DNA from: Candidatus Gastranaerophilales bacterium
Lineage (GTDB): Bacteria > Cyanobacteriota > Vampirovibrionia > Gastranaerophilales > Gastranaerophilaceae
Length of the DNA stretch: 11,744 bases
Assembly: GCA_947625445.1 (NCBI GenBank)
Contig: CANQOM010000040.1
Span: 1-11,744 of the forward strand
Reading direction: 5' to 3'
Part shown: positions 7,055 through 11,744 of the stretch, piece by piece
Position numbering within the stretch: the stretch's first letter is position 1
Layout: the number at the start of each line of letters is the position of its first letter
Made by a program: the position numbers and the translations under genes
The notes under the pieces: generated by a model
Told to the model about the DNA's origin: nothing
What the model saw: the letters and a program-made list of their open reading frames with translations, nothing else
Database searches by the model: none

Positions 7055-7942
7055 TAAATTTTTAGTTAATTCAATAATTTTATTCTTATACTCATTGTCA
7101 GGAACAAAACTAATAGCCGAAATGGCTTTATTTACATACCAGTCAATTAATTCCACTGTCTTATTTATGTATTTTTTATTTTCCTGAATATGTTTAATAA
7201 TTTCATCTTCATTAAGTTCCGCAACATTTTTTATATCTTCATTCAAATATAAAACAGGTGCGGTATAAATTCCGTTATGAATATCAGACATAATCGGTTT
7301 TGTATTATCAGTTTCCATAACATTCAATAAATCATCTTTTATTTGAAAAGCTATGCCAAAATTATATGCAAAAGACAAAACTTCTTCTTTTTCTTTAATA
7401 CCTGCAATGTAACAAAGTGAATATAAAGGTGCCTTATAAAGTTCCGCCGTTTTCTTCTCTGATTTTTTAATGTATTCATCCATAGTGGGGAGTGTGCCTA
7501 TTGCAAAATTTTGATTAATTTCTCCCTTACACATTTGATAAAGGGCGTCTGAAAAAATTTTAACAGTATCAAGATTTTTACAATTAACAAGATGTTTTAA
7601 AGCAACTGCAAGTAAAATATCACCGGCAAGAACACTTAAACTGTTTCCCAATTTAAAGTTCAATGAAACTTTCCCTCTTCTTGTATCAGCATTATCAATA
7701 ATATCATCATGAACAAGTGTAGAATTATGAACTAATTCCACTGCACAAGCAAGAGAATATATTCTTTCATCAATTTCAATACCCAAAGCTTTTGAAAATA
7801 AAAATACAAAAGCAGGTCTTAATCTTTTGGATTTAGAACTTAAATAATCACTAATATCATCAGATATCTGGTTATTATTATCAACCAGACTATTTATCAT
7901 ATATTCATTTAAATAATTTAATTCTTTTTCAATAATTTTCAC
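7043..7942 (-). CDS. Polyprenyl diphosphate synthase (all-trans type)
   Basis: Trans-prenyltransferase of 299 aa from the chosen start. It extends an allylic diphosphate with isopentenyl diphosphate to make the side chain of quinones or a related lipid. Motifs are SKSKRLRPAFV (36-46), the first aspartate-rich motif LVHDDIIDNADTRRG (Asp79-Asp83, with the two Arg after it) and the second, FQIKDDLLN (Asp203, Asp204), where the usual final Asp is Asn. Product length cannot be read safely from sequence; octaprenyl/heptaprenyl (IspB/HepT) or geranylgeranyl types are all possible. The longer TTG start at 7996 lies inside the -35 of the gene's own promoter. The GTG at 7942 is preceded by AAGGA (7951-7955) with 8-base spacing and gives the usual family N-terminus, so I chose it. 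Confidence 0.88.
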   Translation of the reverse strand: MKIIEKELNYLNEYMINSLVDNNNQISDDISDYLSSKSKRLRPAFVFLFSKALGIEIDERIYSLACAVELVHNSTLVHDDIIDNADTRRGKVSLNFKLGNSLSVLAGDILLAVALKHLVNCKNLDTVKIFSDALYQMCKGEINQNFAIGTLPTMDEYIKKSEKKTAELYKAPLYSLCYIAGIKEKEEVLSFAYNFGIAFQIKDDLLNVMETDNTKPIMSDIHNGIYTAPVLYLNEDIKNVAELNEDEIIKHIQENKKYINKTVELIDWYVNKAISAISFVPDNEYKNKIIELTKNLSII

Positions 7943-7967
7943 AACATTTATCCTTTTTATATATTTT

Positions 7968-7996
7968 ATTATAAAATAATCAAATAAAGATAACAA
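7968..7996 (-). promoter_or_regulatory. Promoter of the polyprenyl synthase gene
   Basis: On the minus strand, TTGTTA (7991-7996) and TATAAT (7968-7973) are separated by 17 bp, a strong sigma-70 type match. The predicted transcript starts near 7961, giving an 18-base leader to the GTG at 7942 with its AAGGA. This excludes the TTG at 7996 as the start when this promoter is used. Confidence 0.6.
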
Positions 7997-8034
7997 AAAT
8001 TTTTTTTACGTATTTTATAAAAATAGAGGGTAAA

Positions 8035-8394
8035 ATGAACGTAATAAATAATTATAATGATATAAGGACAAATATATCAACACCGCTAAAAGCTGAAAAA
8101 ATATCTTTGACAAATAAAGAAAGTAAAAAAGATATTCTTGATATCTTTAGTGAAAAAGTTGTAAATAAAAAAGATATAAATGATATGGTAGAAGCACCAC
8201 GTTCTATTTTCAAAGGATATTTATGTTTTACAACGGGCAGTTCTTTAACTCTTATTGGTTCATTAATCAAAAATAAATCAATAAATAAAATAACCACCAT
8301 ATTAGGTGCATTAATTTCAATTTATGGTACATTTAACTTTGTTAAACCATTTTTAATAAAAAATAAAGATTTGACTAAACCTGAAAAAAAATAA
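8035..8394 (+). CDS. Small two-helix membrane protein of unknown function
   Basis: Not recognised. The protein has 119 aa. Residues 1-55 are polar and charged, with several Lys-Asp/Glu runs (SKKDILDIFSEKVVNKKDINDM). Two hydrophobic segments follow, about 61-79 (YLCFTTGSSLTLIGSLI) and about 86-106 (ITTILGALISIYGTFNFV), separated by a short KNKSINK turn. The end is basic (IKNKDLTKPEKK). This is a hairpin-type inner-membrane protein with both ends probably cytoplasmic. AGAGGG (8025-8030) precedes the ATG by 4 bases. It is divergent from the polyprenyl synthase gene and followed by another small membrane protein gene, whose promoter lies in its last codons. Confidence 0.65.
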   Translation: MNVINNYNDIRTNISTPLKAEKISLTNKESKKDILDIFSEKVVNKKDINDMVEAPRSIFKGYLCFTTGSSLTLIGSLIKNKSINKITTILGALISIYGTFNFVKPFLIKNKDLTKPEKK

Positions 8395-8400
8395 TATAAT
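8371..8400 (+). promoter_or_regulatory. Internal promoter for the 71-aa membrane protein gene
   Basis: TTGACT (8371-8376, 5 of 6) and TATAAT (8395-8400, 6 of 6) are 18 bp apart. The -35 is inside the last codons of the preceding gene and the -10 just after its stop. The predicted transcript starts near 8407 with a very short leader that still includes AGAGGA (8409-8414). Confidence 0.6.
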
Positions 8401-8421
8401 TCTACAAAAGAGGATAATATA

Positions 8422-8637
8422 ATGAAAACTTTTGTAAAAATAATTGTTGCTTTAATATTAATATATGTAGCATATCAAGCAAAATGGTTTGATGGAGCTA
8501 TAAGTTATTTCTCGGAATTATCAAAAAGAGGACCGGAAAATACAGAATATGTTGATGAATATGGCAACGTGACTACAGTTGAACAAAAAAGCATATACAA
8601 CAGACTAAAAGATATGAAACAAGGAAGTGGAGAATAA
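8422..8637 (+). CDS. Small single-pass membrane or exported protein, unknown
   Basis: Not recognised. The protein has 71 aa. An N-terminal hydrophobic segment (about 4-20, FVKIIVALILIYVAYQA) follows MKT and has no clear signal peptidase site, so it is most likely a membrane anchor with the rest outside. The remainder is polar and carries VDEYGNVTTVEQKSIYNRLKDMKQG. The ribosome binding site AGAGGA (8409-8414) is 7 bases from the ATG. It has its own strong promoter. The spacing, clean start signal and promoter support a real gene despite the size. Confidence 0.62.
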   Translation: MKTFVKIIVALILIYVAYQAKWFDGAISYFSELSKRGPENTEYVDEYGNVTTVEQKSIYNRLKDMKQGSGE

Positions 8638-8651
8638 ATTTATACATTCAC

Positions 8652-8679
8652 TTGAAAATTTTTTTTGTACATGTATAAT
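8652..8679 (+). promoter_or_regulatory. tRNA-Gly promoter
   Basis: TTGAAA (8652-8657) and TATAAT (8674-8679) are separated by 16 bp. The predicted start near 8686 lies about 10 bases before the mature tRNA 5' end, a normal short tRNA leader. Confidence 0.65.
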
Positions 8680-8695
8680 AAAACACATAAAAAGT

Positions 8696-8767
8696 GCGAG
8701 AGTAATTCAGTGGTAGAATGCTTCCTTGCCAAGGAAGATGTCGCGAGTTCGAGCCTCGTCTCTCGCT
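8696..8767 (+). tRNA. tRNA-Gly (GCC anticodon)
   Basis: The 72-nt cloverleaf is complete. The acceptor stem is GCGAGAG (8696-8702) paired with CTCTCGC (8760-8766), with discriminator T8767. The D-arm is ATTC...GAAT. The anticodon stem is CTTCC/GGAAG with loop TTGCCAA and anticodon GCC at 8728-8730. The T-arm is GCGAG-TTCGAGC-CTCGT with one G-U pair. No CCA is encoded, so it must be added after transcription. A strong promoter precedes it and a long terminator hairpin begins directly at its last base. Its 3' end is repeated exactly 213 bp further on. Confidence 0.96.
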
Positions 8768-8774
8768 AATAAAA
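8750..8774 (+). repeat. Direct repeat copy 1: tRNA-Gly 3' end, possible attachment core
   Basis: These 25 bp run from the T-loop of the tRNA through its last base and into the AATAAAA that follows. An exact copy occurs at 8963-8987. Repeats that begin in the T-loop and cover the tRNA 3' end are the usual attachment cores of integrative elements. No integrase is present between the copies. Confidence 0.75.
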
Positions 8775-8806
8775 TAGACTTACCTTTAGGTGAGTCTATT
8801 TTATTA
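8767..8806. terminator. Rho-independent terminator of tRNA-Gly
   Basis: An 18-bp stem (8767-8784 paired with 8789-8806) with loop TTTA has a single T-G wobble. The downstream arm ends in TCTATTTTATTATTT. The stem begins at the tRNA discriminator base, so termination and 3' processing of the tRNA are tightly linked. It is symmetrical enough to work in both directions. Confidence 0.8.
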
Positions 8807-8826
8807 TTTGAGATAGTGGTTTGAGC

Positions 8827-8980
8827 TATAATTAAAGCGAGTTGCGGATTTTGCGTAAAGCGGAGTCGAACGAAGTGAGCGAGCTTGAAGCGTTGAGGCA
8901 GAATGTTTGTGACAACGAAGTGAAACAAACTACTCTGCCGAAATGGAGCAAAATCAAAGACACGAGCCTCGTCTCTCGCT
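8827..8980 (+). ncRNA. Candidate structured small RNA or small palindromic element
   Basis: This is a GC-richer stretch in a very AT-rich background. A perfect TATAAT (8827-8832) stands just before it, though without a good -35. Nested pairings are visible: AGCGAG (8836-8841) with CTCGCT (8975-8980), GATTTTGC (8847-8854) with GCAAAATC (8948-8955), and GGCAGA/TCTGCC (8897-8902 with 8934-8939) continuing to GTTTGT/ACAAAC (8905-8910 with 8925-8930). AACGAAGTGA occurs twice (8869-8878 and 8914-8923). A strong terminator follows at 8984. It does not resemble any small RNA I know. It may instead be an inserted palindromic element, since GCGAGTT (8837-8843) and the repeat at 8963 look like the two parts of a split tRNA 3' end. 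Confidence 0.4.
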
Positions 8981-8987
8981 AATAAAA
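8963..8987 (+). repeat. Direct repeat copy 2: duplicated tRNA-Gly 3' end
   Basis: Exact 25-bp copy of 8750-8774, carrying half of the T-loop, the 3' side of the T-stem, the 3' acceptor strand and the discriminator, but with no tRNA body upstream. It is not a functional tRNA. It may be an attachment-site scar, a tRNA remnant or the end of a structured RNA that pairs with AGCGAG at 8836-8841. Confidence 0.75.
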
Positions 8988-9016
8988 AAAGCTTCGCCAA
9001 AGGTGGAGCTTTTTTT
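8984..9016. terminator. Bidirectional Rho-independent terminator
   Basis: A 15-bp stem (8984-8998 paired with 9002-9016) has loop AAA and two wobble pairs. It is flanked by A7 on the left and T7 on the right. It can end transcription from the left (after the duplicated tRNA end) and the minus-strand XRE gene, whose stop is at 9055. Confidence 0.85.
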
Positions 9017-9054
9017 ATTTTATAAATATTTAATATTAATAAATAATATTTTAA

Positions 9055-9381
9055 TTATTTCAGTTCTTTATACGCACGCATAATTCTAAAGAAAAACTCT
9101 AATTCTTCAGTCTTAGAATTATTTAAGATTTCATTAATGCAGGCTAATAATTCTTCACGGGATTTTAAATGTTCAAAATCAAATAAATCTTTAACACTGC
9201 ATCCTAAGGCATTTGTTAATTTATTAATGGTCTCTTCTTTTGGTAAATGCACACCTTTTTCAATTTTACTCATATTTGTAGGCTCAACATTAATTAATTC
9301 TGCAAGTTTATTTTGTTTAATATTTTTTGACTCTCGGATTTGTTTAATCCGTTTTCCTACTAATTTGCTTAACGTTGCCAT
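9055..9381 (-). CDS. XRE-family (Cro/CI-type) transcriptional repressor
   Basis: DNA-binding protein of 108 aa. Residues about 7-64 form an HTH_XRE domain: VGKRIKQIRESKNIKQNKLAEL, then INVEPTNMSKIEKGVHLPKEETINKLTNALG and VKDLF, with the recognition helix at NVEPTNMSKIEKG. The last 40 residues are a charged helical tail (EELLACINEIL...EELEFFFRIMRAYKELK), probably for dimerisation. An upstream in-frame ATG at 9402 would add MLPRSRY. The ATG at 9381 has AAGGAG (9389-9394) at 7-base spacing, so I chose it. It is divergent from the large surface protein gene. The operator-like repeats in the shared region suggest that it controls itself and that gene. Length and style fit phage- or island-type repressors. 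Confidence 0.85.
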   Translation of the reverse strand: MATLSKLVGKRIKQIRESKNIKQNKLAELINVEPTNMSKIEKGVHLPKEETINKLTNALGCSVKDLFDFEHLKSREELLACINEILNNSKTEELEFFFRIMRAYKELK

Positions 9382-9403
9382 ATATCTACTCCTTGGCAAC
9401 ATT
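9371..9403. promoter_or_regulatory. Inverted repeat over the XRE gene's ribosome binding site and start
   Basis: GTTGCCA (9374-9380) and TGGCAAC (9394-9400) are perfect 7-bp inverted arms separated by 13 bp, with a further AA/TT pair beyond one mismatch on each side. Centre-to-centre distance is 20 bp, about two helical turns, as expected for a dimeric XRE repressor. In the mRNA the 13-base loop holds AGGAG, and the AUG runs into the stem. A further GTTACCA half-site is at 9470-9476, in the divergent promoter. It could act as a DNA operator or an RNA hairpin. Confidence 0.6.
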
Positions 9404-9417
9404 ATATATCATATAAT

Positions 9418-9445
9418 ATTATACAAAAAGATAAAATTTATACAA
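9418..9445 (-). promoter_or_regulatory. Promoter of the XRE repressor gene
   Basis: On the minus strand, TTGTAT (9440-9445) and TATAAT (9418-9423) are 16 bp apart. The sequence ATATCATATA (9406-9415) lies at the predicted transcription start and recurs inverted at 9477-9486 in the divergent promoter, so both promoters carry the same candidate binding sequence. Confidence 0.55.
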
Positions 9446-9462
9446 TATTTATTAAAAAATAG

Positions 9463-9492
9463 TTGCAATGTTACCATATATGATATTATAAT
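9463..9492 (+). promoter_or_regulatory. Promoter of the large surface protein gene
   Basis: TTGCAA (9463-9468) and a perfect TATAAT (9487-9492) are 18 bp apart. The spacer contains GTTACCA (9470-9476) followed by TATATGATAT (9477-9486), both related to sites at the XRE gene. The predicted leader is about 72 bases and ends in AAAAGGAG (9557-9564), 6 bases before the ATG. Confidence 0.6.
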
Positions 9493-9570
9493 AATCACGT
9501 AATTAGAAAAAATAGTTGTAGTAGATTAATATAAAAATTCAATCATGATGGTAAATAAAAGGAGCAAAAT

Positions 9571-11744
9571 ATGAGGAATAAAAAAGTTTTAATAGCAGTG
9601 TTATTAATGTATATAACTTGTCAAATAGCGGTATGTGCTGAAAAAGATGAAGATTTTATAGTTGAGCATACTACAGACTCAAGCGGTAATTCAGTTTACA
9701 ATATAGAAAACAAAGGTACTCAATCACATGAACTTAAAACAAGCGGAGATGCACATGGTTCAATAAAAAATAGTAATACAGGCAGTTTATCGTTTGATAC
9801 AAACAATGGCACTAGCAAGAATGGTAAATTTACAGGCTCTTTAACAAACTCAGGTGGCGGTAAGTTTACAAACAAAGGAACGGTACATGTTGGAGAAAAC
9901 GATAAAATAGAAAACAGTAAAGGAAATTTTACAAATGAAGGAAGTATAACAGTTGAACAGGGCGGTTCATTAATTAATAAAGAAAACTTTTATAATACTT
10001 CAGACAACGCAAGTTTAACAAATAAAGGTAATTTTTCTAACTCTGGCTTCTTTACAGGCGGTTTTACAAATGAAGGATTACTTAAAAACCTTAAAGACGG
10101 TACTATTTTTATTACGGATGATACAACAAATAACAGTGGGAATATAGACTCTGAAGGATTATTCTTTATTAATAAAGACAGTACATTTACAAATACGAAT
10201 GGGGGTAATGTTTCAAGTTCAGGAGTTTTTAATAACTCCGGTACATATACAAGCAATAGCGAATTGTTAAGTAGCGGTACATTTTTAAACAACGGAACAT
10301 TTACAGGCGGACTTAATAACAACGGCGGTTTGGCAACTAATGACGGAACTATGGATAAAGTTATAAACCAAAACGGAGGAACATTTGCTAATGGGGCTAA
10401 AGGTACACTTAGCAACAATGCAGAAAATAAAAACGGTTCAACTTTTAAAAACAGAGGAACTATACAGGGAGAAGTTACAAACTCAAACAATAGCAGTTTT
10501 GAAAATTCAGGAAATATAAAAAATAAAGTTAATAACTCAACAGGTAGTAATTTTACAAACAAAGGTATAGTTGAAAAAGAAGTAACAAACGATAATGCGG
10601 TATTTAACAATAAATCGGAGGGTAATTTAAAAGGCGAGTTTAAGAATCAAAACGGAGCCATTTTAAATAATAACAATAAAATAGAAGGAACTGTTAAAAA
10701 TGAAAACGGTAGTACTTTAAATAACGGTTCAAGCGGACAAATACTTAAACAAGTAGAAAACAACAACTCTACAGTTAATAATGAAGGCAAACTAAGTCTA
10801 GGTATAAAATCAGAAGGTGGTGTTGTAAATAACAGTACCCAAGGAAGCTTAGGCACTGCCGAATTAAGTAACGGTGCAACCGTCAATAATAAAGGGAATA
10901 TAAGCGGTATTAAAGGTTCTGATTCAACAGTAAACAACAACGGAAAAATAACAGGTAATATAGAAAAAAACAACGGTGGTGAATTAACCGTAAATAATTA
11001 CAATAATGGAAATATTGACAAATCTACTATTAAAGGTGCAACCGTTAATAATAGTGGCACTGTAAACAATGCAACTTTAAACAATAACGCAACCGTTAAT
11101 AATAACTCAGGCGGTACTGTTAAAGGAACTACAAATGTTAACAACGGTTCAACTTTGTATAATGACGGAACAATTGAAGGTGTTGTTAATGTAGATAAAG
11201 ACAGTACACTTCATCTTGGTGCAAATTCTAAATTCGGAAGTTCATCCGGTGTACAAATGAAAGGTCACCTTGATTTAACAAACGGAAGTTTCGATGATGT
11301 AAGCGATAAAGTTATGGTATATGGAGGAAGCAAAGTTGCAGCAGATTTCAGCTCGGCTACGGGGCAAACTGATAAATTTTTTGTTCCAACAGGAAATGTA
11401 ACCATGGAAGACTTTAATTTTATTCCCGATACACTCGTAAGCAACGGTTTTATCTCAAAAGATGACTTGGAAAAAAACATGGGATTACGTAAAGGTCAAC
11501 TTAAGATGCAAGCAAACGTTACACATAAAAAGTTATCACCTTTAAGATGGTTAGAAGCAACTAGCAGTGCTGATGGTATAGGTTTTGCACCTACAGGTAA
11601 TAATTATCAAGACTTTAACCCCGCAGTTATGGCAGCTCCTGTTGCGGCTCAAATAGGTGGTTACTTGAATCAACTTAATTCATACGATGAAGCTTTCCGT
11701 AATATGGATATGTATATGTTAATGACTAAATCTCAAAGACAAGC
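9571..11744 (+). CDS. Large Asn/Gly/Thr-rich repeat surface protein, autotransporter-like, 3' end outside the window
   Basis: Reading 9571 onward in frame gives 724 residues without a stop to the window edge. Residues 1-23 are a signal peptide (RNKK, hydrophobic core, VCA before Glu24). About 30-560 is a long chain of irregular short repeats of the type F/L-T/N-N-x-G-x-I/F (FTNKG, FTNEG, LTNKGN, VNNSGT, NNNGKI), the pattern of right-handed beta-helix passengers. About 561-655 is less repetitive (VMVYGGSKVAADF, then FFVPTGNVTMEDF). The last part (about 656-724) holds WLEATSSADGIGF and APVAAQIGGYLNQLNSYDEAF, resembling the junction before an autotransporter beta-barrel; the barrel itself would lie beyond 11744. 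No cysteine is seen after the signal peptide. AAGGAG precedes the ATG by 6 bases. The likely role is a cell-surface adhesin or structural protein, by inference only. The XRE gene is divergent and probably its regulator. Confidence 0.82.
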   Translation, partial: MRNKKVLIAVLLMYITCQIAVCAEKDEDFIVEHTTDSSGNSVYNIENKGTQSHELKTSGDAHGSIKNSNTGSLSFDTNNGTSKNGKFTGSLTNSGGGKFTNKGTVHVGENDKIENSKGNFTNEGSITVEQGGSLINKENFYNTSDNASLTNKGNFSNSGFFTGGFTNEGLLKNLKDGTIFITDDTTNNSGNIDSEGLFFINKDSTFTNTNGGNVSSSGVFNNSGTYTSNSELLSSGTFLNNGTFTGGLNNNGGLATNDGTMDKVINQNGGTFANGAKGTLSNNAENKNGSTFKNRGTIQGEVTNSNNSSFENSGNIKNKVNNSTGSNFTNKGIVEKEVTNDNAVFNNKSEGNLKGEFKNQNGAILNNNNKIEGTVKNENGSTLNNGSSGQILKQVENNNSTVNNEGKLSLGIKSEGGVVNNSTQGSLGTAELSNGATVNNKGNISGIKGSDSTVNNNGKITGNIEKNNGGELTVNNYNNGNIDKSTIKGATVNNSGTVNNATLNNNATVNNNSGGTVKGTTNVNNGSTLYNDGTIEGVVNVDKDSTLHLGANSKFGSSSGVQMKGHLDLTNGSFDDVSDKVMVYGGSKVAADFSSATGQTDKFFVPTGNVTMEDFNFIPDTLVSNGFISKDDLEKNMGLRKGQLKMQANVTHKKLSPLRWLEATSSADGIGFAPTGNNYQDFNPAVMAAPVAAQIGGYLNQLNSYDEAFRNMDMYMLMTKSQRQ

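Noticed and set aside
7943..7996. 18-residue N-terminal extension of the polyprenyl synthase from TTG 7996
   Set aside because: The TTG falls inside the -35 of the gene's promoter, and the GTG at 7942 has a good ribosome binding site and the family's normal N-terminus.
8052..8300. 82-aa minus-strand ORF
   Set aside because: Antisense to the 119-aa membrane protein gene, which has a Shine-Dalgarno and a plausible topology.
8707..9000. 97-aa minus-strand ORF across the tRNA and the repeat
   Set aside because: It reads antisense through the tRNA-Gly and its duplicated tail; LLARDEAR appears twice only because the tRNA end is repeated. There is no ribosome binding site or family match.
9137..9502. 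121-aa plus-strand ORF
   Set aside because: Overlaps the XRE gene in antisense and runs through the divergent promoter region; the product shows no recognisable domain.
9990..10973. Long minus-strand ORFs (9990-10610 and 10647-10973) opposite the surface protein
   Set aside because: They are shadows of the plus-strand Asn/Gly/Thr-rich codons, whose reverse complement rarely gives stops. The products are low-complexity Leu/Pro/Val strings with no start signals.
9571..11211. CRISPR or nucleotide-level tandem repeat array in the surface gene
   Set aside because: The repetition is at protein level (N-x-G motifs) and the DNA units vary in length and sequence; there are no constant repeats with unique spacers.
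11265..11480. 71-aa minus-strand ORF
   Set aside because: Antisense to the continuous plus-strand reading frame of the surface protein, with no start signal.

Overview
The window is strongly AT-rich. Its genes have short Shine-Dalgarno leaders (AGAGG/AAGGAG), Gram-negative-type exported proteins and a long Asn/Gly/Thr-rich surface protein cut off by the right edge. The gene mix and the end of the surface protein (a segment resembling the passenger-to-barrel junction of autotransporters) suggest a gut bacterium of the non-photosynthetic cyanobacterial lineage Vampirovibrionia/Melainabacteria (Candidatus Gastranaerophilales type). That assignment is inference from style and family content, at about 0.5 to 0.6 confidence; no phylogenetic marker was available to test it.

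Left part (1-2903). A gene-poor edge carries a three-unit 22-bp tandem repeat (254-319). It is followed on the minus strand by a tightly packed biotin operon, bioF-bioG-bioC, joined by 1-base and 4-base stop/start overlaps. BioC methylates malonyl-ACP so that it can be extended by fatty acid synthesis, BioG removes the methyl ester from pimeloyl-ACP, and BioF makes the first biotin ring precursor. A BirA-like operator lies in the 73-bp gap between bioF and a divergent formyltransferase gene. That gene has a good promoter but apparently no leader.

Middle part (2904-8637). The plus strand carries the Fmt-like formyltransferase, a YhaM-type OB/HD 3'-5' exoribonuclease, an exported protein of unknown function and a stand-alone CinA C-terminal domain (NMN deamidase). 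Signal peptidase I (lepB) follows, converging with a 12-bp tail overlap on a minus-strand polyprenyl diphosphate synthase. Two small membrane proteins of unknown function follow on the plus strand; the second has its own strong promoter inside the end of the first.

Right part (8638-11744). A tRNA-Gly(GCC) with a strong promoter and terminator is followed by an exact 25-bp second copy of its 3' end at 8963-8987. Between the copies is a GC-rich, palindromic stretch that could be a small structured RNA or a small inserted element. A minus-strand XRE repressor gene and a divergent large repeat-rich exported protein come next. Their shared 189-bp control region carries promoters for both directions and repeated GTTRCCA and ATATCATATA sites; one inverted GTTGCCA pair surrounds the repressor's own ribosome binding site and start codon. 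This repressor/surface-protein pair beside a duplicated tRNA end is the most accessory-looking part of the window.
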